DNA of 64,000 nt, from positions 1-64,000 of the forward strand of contig DFAQ01000031.1 of the NCBI GenBank assembly GCA_002365865.1, given 5' to 3'. The notes beneath the pieces were generated by a model. That model had not been told where the DNA came from and did not search any database. It was given only the letters and a program-made list of their open reading frames with translations. How positions within the stretch are numbered: position 1 is the stretch's first letter; each line of letters starts with the position of its first letter. Below, piece after piece: positions 1-10,294 of this stretch. Position numbers and translations under genes: made by a program. Origin of the DNA: Pelotomaculum sp. UBA3102 (GTDB lineage Bacteria; Bacillota; Desulfotomaculia; Desulfotomaculales; Pelotomaculaceae).

Positions 1-89
1 AGTAATTCTGATCAATTATTATTTCCCTCCCATGCTGCATGTCACTAAACCGTTACTAATATTCGACGTATTTTTATAAAATTCCTTTT

Positions 90-130
90 AAAAAAATTTG
101 ACCCACCCCACCGGACAACTCTTCGGTGGG
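90..130 (-). terminator. Possible terminator of spo0A
   Basis: Just after the spo0A stop, the minus strand can form a stem CCCACCG/CGGTGGG with a 10-nt loop, followed about ten bases later by a run of seven U. The gap between stem and U-run is longer than usual, so this is a probable rather than canonical intrinsic terminator. Nothing else is recognised in bases 1-89. Confidence 0.45.
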
Positions 131-145
131 CCTTTAAAAACTTGT

Positions 146-916
146 TTAACTTACCTTTGATTCTATCCTCAACTTATCCGCAACCATGGCAATAAATTCG
201 CTGTTTGTAGGCTTCCCGCGTTCCAGGTTAATAGTATAACCAAAAAACTTGGTCATCATATCGACATTACCCCGGTCCCAGGCAAGCTCAATAGCATGTC
301 TTATGGCCCGTTCCACCCTGCTCGGAGTGGTTCGGAATTTTTGTGCGATCATAGGATAAAGCTCCTTGGTCACCGCTCCTAACAGATTAACATCACCAAT
401 AACCATTAAAATGGCATCTCTCAAGTAATGATAGCCCTTAATGTGCGCCGGCACACCCATCTCATGAATGATATTGGTTACGGCCACATCTAAATTTTTC
501 GGTTTTGCTTGGTTAATGTATTCAGATACATTAACTCCTTCTGCAAGCTGTCGAATCCGGTTGGCAAGAATATTAAAATCAAAAGGTTTTAAGATATAAT
601 AATGAGCCCCCAGCTCGACGGCTCTCTGGGTCACACTTTCCTGACCGAAAGCAGTCAGCATAATAACCTTCGGTTTGTTGCCCTGACTGCCGGTTAAAAG
701 TTTTTCCAGTACCCCGATGCCGTCAAGGTGGGGCATTATAATATCTAAAACCACAACATCCGGATTGCCTTCCCTGATCATTTCCAGGGCTTCAAGCCCA
801 TTATAAGCAATACCAATAAGATTAAAATCTTCCTGTTGGTTAATAAATTCTTTTAATAATTCGCAAAACTCTCTGTTGTCATCTGCTATTAAAAGCCTAA
901 TAGCTTTACTTGACAT
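146..916 (-). CDS. spo0A: Sporulation master regulator Spo0A
   Basis: Response regulator that, once phosphorylated through the phosphorelay, binds 0A boxes and commits the cell to sporulation. The 256-residue protein has a receiver domain (about 6-125) with the acidic pair in IADDNREF, the phospho-acceptor Asp in [13 protein letters not shown], the switch Thr in LTAFG and the conserved Lys in LKPF. The C-terminal Spo0A effector domain (about 145-256) includes the recognition-helix region [15 protein letters not shown]. Length is close to B. subtilis Spo0A (267 aa). The ATG is preceded by AGGAGG at 11 nt. It lies downstream of spoIVB, the usual spoIVB-spo0A order, and has its own promoter in the 174-base gap. 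Confidence 0.98.
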   Translation of the reverse strand: MSSKAIRLLIADDNREFCELLKEFINQQEDFNLIGIAYNGLEALEMIREGNPDVVVLDIIMPHLDGIGVLEKLLTGSQGNKPKVIMLTAFGQESVTQRAVELGAHYYILKPFDFNILANRIRQLAEGVNVSEYINQAKPKNLDVAVTNIIHEMGVPAHIKGYHYLRDAILMVIGDVNLLGAVTKELYPMIAQKFRTTPSRVERAIRHAIELAWDRGNVDMMTKFFGYTINLERGKPTNSEFIAMVADKLRIESKVS

Positions 917-978
917 GAAAAAACCCGCCTCCTGTTTTTTATATTTTCTAATATTTTCTAATTTCTACTAAACAACAG

Positions 979-1005
979 ATTCGACGAACAAAAAAAAAGT
1001 CCTTC
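979..1005 (-). promoter_or_regulatory. Sigma-H-type promoter overlapping a 0A-box-like site, upstream of spo0A
   Basis: On the minus strand GAAGGACTT (-35; consensus RNAGGAWWW, one mismatch) is followed after 11 nt by GTCGAAT (-10; RNNGAAT, perfect), 63 nt before the spo0A start. The -10 overlaps TTCGTCGAA, one mismatch from the 0A box TTTGTCGAA. In B. subtilis the sporulation promoter of spo0A is sigma-H dependent and controlled by 0A boxes, so the arrangement fits autoregulation. The match is read from sequence; the function is inferred. Confidence 0.65.
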
Positions 1006-1090
1006 CAAACATCAATTAAATTTTAAAATTCTGGTAAATATTTTTTATAATTACAATTATTAGTATATGGCACTGATTTTATTTCTTTTT

Positions 1091-2275
1091 TTAGCTTGCA
1101 ATTTTTGGTTCATTTAAATTATTTACTGTGCTTTTTAGGATGTTGGATTCATTCAACATCCATTCCACCGGTACGCCGTAACCTCTTACGGGATCGTTAA
1201 CAAAGACATGGGTAACAGCACCGACCAATTTGTTATTCTGAATAATAGGACTTCCGCTCATGCCCTGGACAATACCGCCGGCCATATCCAAAAGCCGCCG
1301 GTCAGTAATCTTGAGCACTAATCCTTTTCCGTCTTCTCTTCCATGAAGATTTATTTCTGTAATTTCTACTCTGAAATTTTCCACTTTGTCCCCTTCAAGA
1401 ACCGTTAAAACCTCTGCCTGTCCTTCATTTATTTCTTCAGCCGCGGCTACCTCCAACGGTTTATTATAAAATTGATTTTTAAGCGGTCTTTGCAGGATTC
1501 CGAAAATGCCGAGCCGTGTATTTTCTTCTATGGTCCCGTTTAAATTCGCCCCCTCATGTAATATCCCTATCTTTTCACCCGGTCGTCCCCGCTTGCCACG
1601 ATATATTCCCTGCACGTCTGCTCCGATAATTTTACCCCCGGACAGTTCGAGCGGCTTTTCCGGGCTATTATTCAGATCACTGATGATATGACCCAAAGCA
1701 CCGTAAAATAAATTTTCCGGTTCGTAAAAAGTCAGGGTGCCTATACCGGCAACACTGTCCTTGACTGACAGTCCCAGCCGGTAACCCAAGGTTTCCCTGC
1801 AAAACACCGGGTCTATTCTGGTAAAGAAAATATCCTGGCCCCGCTTTATTTCTAGTATCGCGGGACATCCGGTTGTCCCGGCCCTTGCTACCATTTCTCT
1901 GAATTGATTTTCATTCTTAACTGTAATACCATTTATTTTTAGAATGACATCTCCTGCCTTGATACCTGTACCTGCAGCCGGGTATGATATTTTGCCTGCC
2001 TCTGTCAGCACAGCGGATTGTCCTGTCACAACCACCCCTTTGGATTCAAGCAAAACACCGATTGACTGTCCGCCGGGGATAAGCCTTACTTGTAAGTTAC
2101 CAATATAATCATTTAAACCTGTCCGGGCAAAATCAGAGAAACTCTGTTTCAGTGGTTTTTCAATAATGACCGTATGTTTTTCAGGCGGCAACGTTATATT
2201 TTGCGCCTGACAACTTAGAATTCCGGATAAAAATATTAAAATACCAAACAAAAAACCGCATGATTTCCGCTTCAA
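1091..2275 (-). CDS. spoIVB: SpoIVB serine peptidase (S55 family, PDZ domain)
   Basis: Forespore-secreted protease that signals across the intermembrane space to activate pro-sigma-K processing. The 394-aa protein has an N-terminal hydrophobic signal/anchor ending near ILSCQ (possibly a lipobox), a PDZ domain (about 60-155) and an S55 peptidase domain with the His in YGALGH and the nucleophile Ser in QGMSGSPI near the C-terminus. B. subtilis SpoIVB is 426 aa. The TTG start is chosen because GGAGGGG lies 6-7 nt upstream. It lies between recN and spo0A, the usual position. A pro-sigma-K-type target is encoded at the other end of this window (61585). Confidence 0.95.
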   Translation of the reverse strand: MKRKSCGFLFGILIFLSGILSCQAQNITLPPEKHTVIIEKPLKQSFSDFARTGLNDYIGNLQVRLIPGGQSIGVLLESKGVVVTGQSAVLTEAGKISYPAAGTGIKAGDVILKINGITVKNENQFREMVARAGTTGCPAILEIKRGQDIFFTRIDPVFCRETLGYRLGLSVKDSVAGIGTLTFYEPENLFYGALGHIISDLNNSPEKPLELSGGKIIGADVQGIYRGKRGRPGEKIGILHEGANLNGTIEENTRLGIFGILQRPLKNQFYNKPLEVAAAEEINEGQAEVLTVLEGDKVENFRVEITEINLHGREDGKGLVLKITDRRLLDMAGGIVQGMSGSPIIQNNKLVGAVTHVFVNDPVRGYGVPVEWMLNESNILKSTVNNLNEPKIAS

Positions 2276-2496
2276 GCATCACCCCTCCAATATTAGTGTC
2301 ACCCCACCTCCAACCTTTTCAAGGTTAAATTAAACCATGAAAACCAAAGATATAACAAAAAATAAAAAGCTTTATTGTGTAATATTAAAATAACCTTAAT
2401 AAATCCCTAATATTACGCCTAAATATGTCTTTACTTGCCAATACGCCATTTTTATTGGCTTAATTTTAATTTGTAAGTTTTTTGGTCTATTACCGT

Positions 2497-2527
2497 AAAA
2501 AAACCGCGCTTGTATAATAAGCACGGT
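2497..2527 (-). terminator. Intrinsic terminator after recN
   Basis: Minus strand: nine-pair stem ACCGTGCTT/AAGCGCGGT (one G-U pair) with a 7-nt loop, followed by seven U. It begins about 32 nt after the recN stop and separates recN from spoIVB. A-runs on the other side would also let it work in the reverse direction. Confidence 0.8.
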
Positions 2528-2558
2528 TTTTTTAAAATTTTTGTAATTAACTGATAAA

Positions 2559-4247
2559 CTAACTTTCTGAGGCCGTCCGCAGCATCTGACCGGCATGCTT
2601 AAGGGTAATCTCGGTCACTTTTTTGCCCCCCAACATTCTGGCCAACTCCTTCAGCCTTCCTTGAGCATCAAGGGGCTCTACTTTAGTCAAGGTCCGCTCC
2701 CCTTCAATCTCTTTAACTACACGGTAGTGCGCCCCGGCGTAACTGGCTATTTGCGGGGAATGAGTAACACAGATTACCTGGCGCTGCTTACCCAAATGGG
2801 CCATTTTTTCCGCTACCGCCTGAAGTGCCCGGCCCCCCACGCCTGTATCCGCTTCGTCAAAAACTAAAACCGGCAGGTCATCGGAGCCGGCCAGTAAAAC
2901 TTTTATGGCCAGCATGATCCTGGTAAGTTCTCCGCCTGATGCTATCTTTGACAAGGGCTTCAAAGGCTCCCCGGGGTTCGGAGAAATCAAAAATTCCACC
3001 CGCTCGGCTCCATCCTGGGATGGTCCTTCGATATCAGAAAAGACCGCCTTGAATTTCACCCCTCCCATTTCCAGGGAAAGTAGCTCACGGGTAACCGCTT
3101 TTTCAAGGGAACCCGCCGCCTCCCTTCGGGCAGTGCTTAAAAGAGCCGCTGCCCGGACATAAGCTGCCTCTAATTCTTCTAACTCCCTACCGGCAGCGTC
3201 AGTTAATTCAGAGCAATCTTCCAGGGATGCCAGCTCACTCCGGGCAGAATCAAGGTACTTCAGTATTTCAGGAAGCGTTGCCCCGTACTTTTTTTTAAGC
3301 TTCCCTATCTGCTCCAGCCTTTCCTCCACTGCTTCCAACCTTTGGGGATTATACTCGATCCCGTCCCGGTAACCAGCCAGTTCTCTTGCCGCGTCTTCCA
3401 CCTGGTAAAGGGAATTTTCCAGTACAGCTAATATATTCCCCACCCTTTTATCCAGTTCAACCAGGCTTTTCAGCGCATCTACAGCACCGGCCATAAGTTC
3501 CACTACCGGAACACAACCGTTGTCCCCCTCATAAAGCATCATATGAGCACGGGCAGCCAGCAGGGCAATATTTTCTGAATTTACAAGCATATTTTTTTCG
3601 CCGGTCAATTCCTCGTCCTCACCCGGAACGAGACCGGCTTGTTCAATCTCTTCGATCTGGTAATTGAGTAATTCTACCCGGCTAGCTCTTTCTTCCGCAT
3701 TTTCATGAAGCATTTTAAAATTGTCGCGTGCTTTCTTCCACCTTAAAAAAACATCCTTAACCTCATCCAGAGCGTTGAGCAGTTTTGCCCCTCCGAACCG
3801 GTCCAGAAGCAGACGGTGTTTATTCTGATCGAGAAGAGAATTTTGCTCGTGCTGCATATGCATATCTACCATGTTTTTACCGATACTTCTGAAAAACGCC
3901 AGTGGTACCACCTGGCCGTTAATCCGGCAAATATTTTTTCCGGACCGGGATATTTCCCGCGACAAAATCAATACGCCGTCCTCCGGCCTTTCAACTCCCT
4001 GTTCTTCCAGTAATGAACTAAAACAATCAATTCCGTTGATATCAAAGGCAGCCTGAACTATAGCTTTTTTTGCCCCGGCACGGACCTGATCCGTATGAGC
4101 CCGTCCTCCCAGGGCCAATTGCATCGCATCAACAATAATGGACTTCCCTGCGCCTGTTTCGCCGGTAAGCACATTTAAACCGGCTTGAAAGTCCGTCTTT
4201 AATTGGTCAATAATACCAAAATTCTTGATAAAAATATGCACCAACAT
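2559..4247 (-). CDS. recN: DNA repair protein RecN
   Basis: SMC-like ATPase that acts early at double-strand breaks and holds DNA ends together. The 562-aa length is normal. Walker A is GETGAGKS (about 30-37) in the N-terminal head. A long charged, heptad-rich coiled-coil region (about 150-390) separates it from the C-terminal head, which contains the ABC signature region SGGELTRIML and Walker B LVFDEADTGVGG. It directly follows argR with a 14-nt gap and is followed by a terminator, so it is the last gene of the dxs-recN unit. Confidence 0.97.
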   Translation of the reverse strand: MLVHIFIKNFGIIDQLKTDFQAGLNVLTGETGAGKSIIVDAMQLALGGRAHTDQVRAGAKKAIVQAAFDINGIDCFSSLLEEQGVERPEDGVLILSREISRSGKNICRINGQVVPLAFFRSIGKNMVDMHMQHEQNSLLDQNKHRLLLDRFGGAKLLNALDEVKDVFLRWKKARDNFKMLHENAEERASRVELLNYQIEEIEQAGLVPGEDEELTGEKNMLVNSENIALLAARAHMMLYEGDNGCVPVVELMAGAVDALKSLVELDKRVGNILAVLENSLYQVEDAARELAGYRDGIEYNPQRLEAVEERLEQIGKLKKKYGATLPEILKYLDSARSELASLEDCSELTDAAGRELEELEAAYVRAAALLSTARREAAGSLEKAVTRELLSLEMGGVKFKAVFSDIEGPSQDGAERVEFLISPNPGEPLKPLSKIASGGELTRIMLAIKVLLAGSDDLPVLVFDEADTGVGGRALQAVAEKMAHLGKQRQVICVTHSPQIASYAGAHYRVVKEIEGERTLTKVEPLDAQGRLKELARMLGGKKVTEITLKHAGQMLRTASES

Positions 4248-4261
4248 GCTCTCACCCCCTA

Positions 4262-4708
4262 TTACAGGTCCTCAAACCTCTTAAAAACAGCAGGGGCCGA
4301 TTGCTTGGGCTTAACTACCACCAGTATGGTGTCATCACCGCCTACCGTGCCTATAATTTCCTGCCAGCCGGCCTGGTCTACGGCTGAAGCCAAAGCTTGC
4401 GCGCCACCGGGATGAGTTTTAATAATTACCAAATTTTCACTGATATTCATTGCTATCACTGAATCCCGGAACAATTTTTTTAGACGTCCTTCACTGTGGA
4501 AAACAGGTGGTTCATCGCGGGAAGCATAGCGAAAAAAATTGTTTTTATCCGGTACCTTTACCAACCCAAGCTCCTTGATATCCCTAGAAACCGTTGCCTG
4601 GGTCACCTCAAAACCGCTTTCCCTCAGGGAATTGGCAAGTTCCTCCTGGGTTTCAACCGGCCGGTTCTTAATTATTTCAAGAATTTTGTTCTGCCGCATG
4701 GCTTTCAC
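4262..4708 (-). CDS. argR: Arginine repressor ArgR
   Basis: Transcription factor that binds ARG boxes as an arginine-loaded hexamer. The N-terminal winged helix-turn-helix (about 5-70) contains the ATVSRDIKELGLVKV recognition helix. The C-terminal oligomerisation and arginine-binding domain contains GTVGGDDTILVVV. Three starts are possible: GTG 4717 overlaps the Shine-Dalgarno GGCGGG, ATG 4699 is too far from it, and GTG 4708 has suitable spacing and is chosen. The gene overlaps the end of mnmM, implying co-transcription. In Clostridia the argR-recN pairing is standard, and ArgR often controls more than arginine genes. Confidence 0.95.
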   Translation of the reverse strand: MKAMRQNKILEIIKNRPVETQEELANSLRESGFEVTQATVSRDIKELGLVKVPDKNNFFRYASRDEPPVFHSEGRLKKLFRDSVIAMNISENLVIIKTHPGGAQALASAVDQAGWQEIIGTVGGDDTILVVVKPKQSAPAVFKRFEDL

Positions 4709-5282
4709 TGGGAGCACCCGCCTTTTCGATAATAATAACCACCGGTGCGTTAGCAGCCCGATTTATAAAGCTGATTTTAACCACCCGGTATCTATTCCCG
4801 TCAAGGGTAGACGCCAGGGCCACTACCTTATCGTACTCCTCCCTGCCACCCGGATGACCGGTATAAACTACCAGCCCGATTCTCCCCCCGATCCTCAGCA
4901 GGTTCAGGGCCGACCTCAGGGCTTTGACAGTTGTACCGGCACGGGTAACCAGTGCATGAGTCCCCCCGGGCAGGTAACCCAGATTAAAAATAACGGCATC
5001 AACCGGACCGGGCACCATTCTTTCCATATCCTCATGACCGGCTTTTAAAAAAATTGCCCTTTTTGCAAGCCCCTCCTCTTCCAGTAAAGCCCGAGTCTTC
5101 TGTAGAGCCTCTTCCTGAATATCAAAAGTATAGACCCTTCCGCCGGGACCTACCAACCGGGCCAAAAAAAGGGTGTCTTTTCCATTACCCGCCGTAGCGT
5201 CCACTGCAATACCGCCTTCTTTTACAGACTCCGAAATCAAAAGTTGCGACAGGTATACAGCGCTGCCCAGCCCTTTAGACAT
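4677..5282 (-). CDS. mnmM: tRNA methyltransferase MnmM (YtqB/rRNA_methylase family)
   Basis: SAM-dependent methyltransferase of the family once called putative rRNA methylase. B. subtilis YtqB/MnmM methylates nm5s2U to mnm5s2U at the wobble position of tRNA. The 201-aa Rossmann domain has motif [16 protein letters not shown], an acidic ribose-binding residue in [10 protein letters not shown] and the family motif FNLGYLPGG followed by THAL. It overlaps nadK upstream by 8 bases and argR downstream, so translation is probably coupled. Family membership is clear; the exact substrate is taken from the B. subtilis homologue. Confidence 0.88.
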   Translation of the reverse strand: MSKGLGSAVYLSQLLISESVKEGGIAVDATAGNGKDTLFLARLVGPGGRVYTFDIQEEALQKTRALLEEEGLAKRAIFLKAGHEDMERMVPGPVDAVIFNLGYLPGGTHALVTRAGTTVKALRSALNLLRIGGRIGLVVYTGHPGGREEYDKVVALASTLDGNRYRVVKISFINRAANAPVVIIIEKAGAPSESHAAEQNS

Positions 5283-6144
5283 TATTGTTCCGGTCTCCTT
5301 CTGCTAATTTTTTTCTTAAAACTTCATGAAAACTCCTGCCTTTCAGCCGTATTAATCTGGCTTTCCGCGGGGCCTGCTTGATTATAACCTCGTCCTGCCG
5401 GCGCAAGTTGAAACCTAATTGCCCGTCCATAGTAAGCATAAAATCTCCCCGGCTTGAACTAATAACCACCTTGACAATACTGTCCGGAGCGATAACCAAA
5501 GGCCTTGCCCCAAGGGAATGCGGGCAAATAGGTACCAGGAGCATAACTTCAAGTTCAGGTGTTACCAGGGGACCGCCGGCGGAGAGGGAATATGCCGTTG
5601 AGCCGGTGGGACTGGCAACAATCAAACCGTCTGCATGGTATGTATTAATATATTCATTATTAATGCTGGTTTCCAGATGAATCATCCTGGCAAAAGCACC
5701 TTTACTTATAACGGCATCATTCAAGCAGACCAGGTGTTCCGCAACGCTACCCTGCCTATACACCAAGGCTTCCAGCATCATTCGTTCTTCGATGTGATAA
5801 TGCCCGTACAACAGTTTTTCCAGAGAAGTATTTATTTCAGGAACATCTATTTCGGTAAGAAAACCGAGGTGACCAAGATTTATGCCTATTATCGGCGTAC
5901 CCGTTCCGGCAACCTTACGCGCCGTTCTCAATAGGGTACCGTCCCCGCCGAAAACGATCATACACTGGGCATTTTTCACAATATGATTTTCGGAAACGCC
6001 GTCTCTTGATAAACTCAAGAGGGGTACTATATCTTTATCGATTAAAACTTCGCATCCCCTGTCTTCAAGCCAGCGTACAACCTGCTCTACAAGTTCGTGG
6101 ACTCCTTTTTTTTCCCGGTTTACCACCAGCCCGAAAGTTTTCAC
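5275..6144 (-). CDS. nadK: NAD kinase
   Basis: Phosphorylates NAD to NADP. The 289-aa protein has the family GGDGT motif in [13 protein letters not shown], the [10 protein letters not shown] strand-turn and the NDAVISKG motif that contacts the nicotinamide ribose. A longer reading would start at 6165, but GTG at 6144 is preceded by an ideal GGAGGT at 6 nt and is chosen. It sits between tlyA and mnmM, the usual tlyA-nadK-argR-recN neighbourhood of Firmicutes. Confidence 0.96.
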   Translation of the reverse strand: MKTFGLVVNREKKGVHELVEQVVRWLEDRGCEVLIDKDIVPLLSLSRDGVSENHIVKNAQCMIVFGGDGTLLRTARKVAGTGTPIIGINLGHLGFLTEIDVPEINTSLEKLLYGHYHIEERMMLEALVYRQGSVAEHLVCLNDAVISKGAFARMIHLETSINNEYINTYHADGLIVASPTGSTAYSLSAGGPLVTPELEVMLLVPICPHSLGARPLVIAPDSIVKVVISSSRGDFMLTMDGQLGFNLRRQDEVIIKQAPRKARLIRLKGRSFHEVLRKKLAEGDRNNNV

Positions 6145-6221
6145 GCCAAGACCTCCAAGATTCACCGGTAAATTATATGCAATGGTTATTACTCCGGAAA
6201 TAAATGTTGCCCTTACATGAT

Positions 6222-7040
6222 CTACCTACAGTTTTTTTGCTTCAATTCGGTATGGGCTTTTTCAACCACCGCTGCTGCATTGATATCCGCGCTTTGCTTT
6301 CCTGACTTCTTAAAATAAATCAAGTATTCAATGTTTCCTTCCGGGCCGGTTACCGGTGAAAAATCAAGCCCCCCTACAATCCAGCCGGACTCCAAAATAA
6401 ATTTGATTATGCTTGAAAGCACATCTATGTGGACCGGTATTTCACGTACCACGCCTTTTTTCCCGACTTGCTCACGTCCGGCCTCAAACTGCGGTTTAAT
6501 CAGGGCGACACCTGAAGCATCCGGAACCGTCAGGTCGCCGACTCTCGGTAAAACCTTACTCAGCGAGATAAATGAAACATCGATTACGGCAAAATCAGGG
6601 GGGATTTTTAAAGCATCATTGGTAAGATAACGGATATTGGTGCGTTCCATTACTACAACCTGCGGGTCTTTCCTTAACTGCCAGGCGAGTTGTCCGTAAC
6701 CTACATCCACCGCGTAAACCAGCCTGGCCCCATGTTTCAGGACACAATCCGTAAAACCTCCGGTTGAAGCGCCAACATCCAAAACCACCCGGTCCTCCAG
6801 ATCGAGGCCGAAAACTTTGATCGCTTTTTCCAGTTTTAGCCCACCGCGGCTTACATATGGTACGGGATTACCTTTTAAATCAACGGTGTCTTCAGCACTG
6901 ATCATTAAGCCGGGTTTATCAGCCCTTTCCCCGTTAACAAAAACCAGGCCCTCCATAATAGCAGTCCGGGCCTTTTCACGACTCGGGCAATATCCTTCTC
7001 CGGTCAGCCGGACATCCAGCCTTTGCTTTTTTCGGGACAA
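6222..7040 (-). CDS. tlyA: TlyA-family rRNA 2'-O-methyltransferase
   Basis: Methylates ribose in rRNA in studied homologues (capreomycin-sensitivity factor in mycobacteria; historically annotated hemolysin). The 272-aa protein has an N-terminal S4 RNA-binding domain (about 5-65, [16 protein letters not shown]) and a FtsJ-like Rossmann domain with SAM motif [13 protein letters not shown] and the catalytic-region stretch [11 protein letters not shown]. The start is a TTG with only a weak ribosome-binding site. It follows dxs with a 37-nt gap and precedes nadK. Confidence 0.93.
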   Translation of the reverse strand: MSRKKQRLDVRLTGEGYCPSREKARTAIMEGLVFVNGERADKPGLMISAEDTVDLKGNPVPYVSRGGLKLEKAIKVFGLDLEDRVVLDVGASTGGFTDCVLKHGARLVYAVDVGYGQLAWQLRKDPQVVVMERTNIRYLTNDALKIPPDFAVIDVSFISLSKVLPRVGDLTVPDASGVALIKPQFEAGREQVGKKGVVREIPVHIDVLSSIIKFILESGWIVGGLDFSPVTGPEGNIEYLIYFKKSGKQSADINAAAVVEKAHTELKQKNCR

Positions 7041-7077
7041 TCAGCACACCACCCGGATTCTTTCGGCCCAGTGCAGC

Positions 7078-8997
7078 TTAAACCGGTGTCTCGGTTGAAA
7101 CCGCTCTGAGCTTGGTATAACGTTTTCTTTGAATCAGCTTGTCCACAACTACCTTGACTACGTGTTCTACCGTAAGTCCGTACTTATTCATCAGCAAAGG
7201 CGGTTTACCGTGTTCCACAAAAGTATCCGGTATACCAACGCATTGCACTCTCGTATTATGCAGTCCGGCATCATTCAATAGTTCCAGCACGGCACTGCCA
7301 AACCCGCCTTGCAAAACGTGTTCTTCAACAGTTAAAATCCTGCCGGTCCTTTCGGCAAAATGCAGGATTATCTCCCGATCTAAAGGTTTAACAAATCTGG
7401 CATTAACTACTGTCGCCTTAATTCCCAGAAATCCTAAATCTCCCGCAGCTTTTTCAGCCAGACAGACCATACTCCCTAAAGCCAGTAAGGTGACGTCCTT
7501 TCCTTCCCTCAGCACTTCTGCTTTTCCTATAGGAATTGTTTTAAATTCGTTATCCATCTTACTTCCGACTCCTGCACCGCGAGGATAACGCACGGCGGAA
7601 GGGCCCGGGTGTTTTACCGCTGTAGCGATCATGTGCTGAAGCTCATTCTCATCCTTCGGCGCCATAACCACCATGCCGGGAATCGGTCTTAAATATGCAA
7701 TATCAAAGAGTCCCTGGTGGGTTGCACCATCATCTCCCACTATACCCGCCCGGTCAACCGCAAAAGTTACGGGGAGATTTTGGAGACATACATCGTGCAG
7801 AATTTGATCATAAGCACGTTGCAGAAAAGTTGAATAAACCGCCACTACCGGGTGATACCCTCCGGCAGCCATTCCGGCAGCCAGTGTTACAGCATGTTGT
7901 TCGGCGATGCCCACGTCAAAGAAGCGTTCCGGGTAAAGGCGGGCAAAATTTTCCAGCCCGGTTCCTCCTTGCATTGCCGCCGTAACCGCCACGATATTCT
8001 TATCAACCCGGGCCAGCTTTGATAACGTACGGCCGAATACATCGGTATATGAAGGAATATTGCTTTTCTTTATCGCTTCTCCGCTTTCAATATTAAAGGC
8101 CCCGATTCCGTGAAACCGGTCGGGATTTTTTTCGGCCGGACGATATCCCTTACCTTTTTTCGTCAGTACGTGTACCAAAACAGGCCCTTTTAAAGACCTG
8201 GCCTGTTGTAAAATTGTAGTAACCGCTCTTAGATCATGACCGTCAACCGGGCCGAGGTAGATAAAACCCAGTTCTTCAAAAAACATTCCGGGAACCACCA
8301 GATATTTCAGGCTGTCCTTTACCTTCTCCCCAAACCGCAACAGGGTTGAACCGATGGGAATTTTGCGTAATAATTGCTCTACTTCTTCCTTGCCCCTGGA
8401 ATACATCGGGTCGGTTCTCAATCTGGTCAGATAACCGGACATTGCCCCGACATTTTGGGTAATAGACATTTCATTGTCATTTAGGATTACGATCAGATCT
8501 TTTTTCAGATGCCCGGCATGGTTAAGCGCTTCAAATGCCATCCCCCCGGTCATAGCCCCGTCTCCGATGACTGCCACTACCGAATATTTTTCATTTTTTA
8601 AATCCCGTGCCACAGCCATACCAAGGGCGGCAGAGATAGAAGTACTGCTGTGTCCCGTACCAAAGGAGTCATGTTCGCTTTCCTCGGGCTGCGGAAAACC
8701 GCTTAAACCGCCGAACTGGCGAAGAGTGCTGAATTGTTCCCGCCTTCCTGTAATCAGCTTATGTGCGTAACTCTGGTGTCCCACGTCCCATATAATCTTG
8801 TCGCCAGGGGTTTTAAAAATCCGGTGTAAAGCCAGGGTCAGTTCTACAACCCCTAGACTGGGAGCAATGTGGCCTCCTGTCCGGGCCACAGTATTAATAA
8901 TTTCCCTGCGAATTTCACCGGCCAGTTCATTCAATTCTGTAAAAGCCAGCGAGCGAACGTCCCTTGGAGAATTCACCTTTTCCAGCAACTTACCCAC
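7078..8997 (-). CDS. dxs: 1-deoxy-D-xylulose-5-phosphate synthase
   Basis: First step of the MEP isoprenoid pathway: condenses pyruvate and glyceraldehyde-3-phosphate using thiamine diphosphate. The 639-aa length is typical. The ThDP-binding motif runs from [18 protein letters not shown] to LNDNEMSI. The transketolase central domain contains [15 protein letters not shown], and the C-terminal transketolase domain starts near residue 500. The start is GTG at 8997, with GGAGGG upstream overlapping the end of oapA. The short-chain prenyl synthase ispA lies upstream beyond the OLE RNA, so two isoprenoid steps flank that locus. Confidence 0.98.
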   Translation of the reverse strand: MGKLLEKVNSPRDVRSLAFTELNELAGEIRREIINTVARTGGHIAPSLGVVELTLALHRIFKTPGDKIIWDVGHQSYAHKLITGRREQFSTLRQFGGLSGFPQPEESEHDSFGTGHSSTSISAALGMAVARDLKNEKYSVVAVIGDGAMTGGMAFEALNHAGHLKKDLIVILNDNEMSITQNVGAMSGYLTRLRTDPMYSRGKEEVEQLLRKIPIGSTLLRFGEKVKDSLKYLVVPGMFFEELGFIYLGPVDGHDLRAVTTILQQARSLKGPVLVHVLTKKGKGYRPAEKNPDRFHGIGAFNIESGEAIKKSNIPSYTDVFGRTLSKLARVDKNIVAVTAAMQGGTGLENFARLYPERFFDVGIAEQHAVTLAAGMAAGGYHPVVAVYSTFLQRAYDQILHDVCLQNLPVTFAVDRAGIVGDDGATHQGLFDIAYLRPIPGMVVMAPKDENELQHMIATAVKHPGPSAVRYPRGAGVGSKMDNEFKTIPIGKAEVLREGKDVTLLALGSMVCLAEKAAGDLGFLGIKATVVNARFVKPLDREIILHFAERTGRILTVEEHVLQGGFGSAVLELLNDAGLHNTRVQCVGIPDTFVEHGKPPLLMNKYGLTVEHVVKVVVDKLIQRKRYTKLRAVSTETPV

Positions 8998-9000
8998 GTT

Positions 9001-9600
9001 TTACCTTACCCTCCTGTTTCTGGATGAACCACGTTGCTTCTGAAACGGACTGAATCCGGTTATGCTCTCTATCTTGGCCAAAGCCCTTCCGGTAATAAAA
9101 ATTATATCATCAGGATGGCTTAATGCTATTTTTTTACCAACCGCCTTACTAGAAACAATCACCGCGGCAATTAATGCGGTGACCAAAACATTTAGCCAGA
9201 ATTTACTTATTCCGGGCTCGAGCAACATTATTTGAACCACTATTGATATCCCCAAGGCACCTCCAACGGTAGTAATGATGTCACCTATGACATCATTAGC
9301 CAGATTAGCCACCCTGTCAGCATTATGGATTAGTTGAAGTCCCTGTACCGCACCGGAAATCCGCTTGGCCGCCTTGGCATTGAAAGGAGTATGTGAAGCA
9401 GCAGTAACCGCAGTACCGATAACATCTGAGATTGTATTTATGATTATAATTATCATCAAAAATACACATGATAAGAATATACTGTTTAATCTTGAAGCAA
9501 AAGTTTCAGAAAAAAAAGTAAAAACTACGCCAAGAAAAAAAGAACCTATTGCTACAAAAAATATATATCTACTGGAAACAGTAGATTTATTATTACCCAA
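9001..9600 (-). CDS. oapA: OLE-associated membrane protein (OapA-like)
   Basis: A 199-aa integral membrane protein with two hydrophobic segments near the N-terminus (about 11-32 and 40-58) and two more around 112-128 and 133-150, then a basic tail (KQRGSSRNRRVR) suited to RNA contact. The region AAKRISGAVQGLQLIHNADR recalls the DUF21/CNNM transmembrane domain. Known OapA proteins are DUF21-like, bind OLE RNA at the membrane and are encoded directly downstream of it. Here the gene starts 70 nt after the OLE 3' end and is followed by dxs. The identification rests mainly on that context plus topology. A plain CNNM/CorB-like protein is the alternative. Confidence 0.8.
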   Translation of the reverse strand: MGNNKSTVSSRYIFFVAIGSFFLGVVFTFFSETFASRLNSIFLSCVFLMIIIIINTISDVIGTAVTAASHTPFNAKAAKRISGAVQGLQLIHNADRVANLANDVIGDIITTVGGALGISIVVQIMLLEPGISKFWLNVLVTALIAAVIVSSKAVGKKIALSHPDDIIFITGRALAKIESITGFSPFQKQRGSSRNRRVR

Positions 9601-9670
9601 AAAAAGTCACCTCATACTGTTGTCAAGAAAGGGTATATTAAAATATATTCAATCCAAAATAAATATTAGC

Positions 9671-10272
9671 AATAAGTGACAACAGGCCGGGTAAATATTG
9701 TGGCTTAGGTCCAGCAGGTTTTCCCAAACAGCTACCGGCTGTCGCCAAACCGGCGGTTTCCCTTTAAAACCGTTTCCGACCGTTACCGGGTACGGAGCTG
9801 GATTACCACTCAGTCCACACTGCAATCCCCGGCCTGTCACGGCATATCCCGAACAGCCTAGGAGTTTTCCTCGACAGCATTACCTTTTCTAGCCTCTTTT
9901 GCAGTAAGGGTTTCAATCAACAAACTAACCGGACACGGGCCCATGCCGGTCGCCTGTAAAACCGAAATCCACCCATACCACTCAAGGCAGGCTACACTAC
10001 ACGCAGCTGTAACCACGTGCAGGTTCCCACCCCAAGCCATAGTTGACCACATCAAGATTGTCGCGACGTAGCTGCCCACGCACTTGGGTCTCCACGGGGG
10101 TGGGGTCAACGCCTACATGCCATTGCAGGTCGCCCCACCCCCTTAACTCCCAGTACCGACCCCTGACTGGGCGTCAATAGCCAGCACCAGGAACTTCATC
10201 GATGTGCCCTTGACGGATTTTTAGCCCCGCCTTCAAAAAGGTTCCACTGACTAGGATACTGTGTCACTTATT
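9671..10272 (-). ncRNA. ole: OLE RNA (ornate large extremophilic RNA)
   Basis: About 600 nt without a plausible protein and more GC-rich than its AT-rich flanks. The ends form a perfect 10-bp inverted repeat, AATAAGTGAC/GTCACTTATT, which would pair as the closing stem. The interior has many short hairpins, for example GGTGGGG/CCCCACC near the 5' part and CGGTTT/AAACCG near the 3' part. Size, end pairing, the oapA-like gene immediately downstream and the setting xseB-ispA-[RNA]-oapA-dxs all match the known OLE locus. OLE forms a membrane ribonucleoprotein with OapA and is linked to ethanol, cold and Mg2+ stress. It was recognised by context and architecture, not by covariance search. Confidence 0.85.
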
Positions 10273-10294
10273 ATAGAAACTTATTCAACATGTA

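Noticed and set aside
9858..10109. 83-aa open frame on the minus strand
   Set aside because: It lies wholly inside the OLE RNA, has no ribosome-binding site and no recognisable protein pattern.
9671..10272. Degenerate insertion sequence with terminal inverted repeats
   Set aside because: The 10-bp inverted ends first suggested an IS remnant, but no transposase motif appears in any frame, and the size, structure and gene neighbourhood fit OLE RNA much better.
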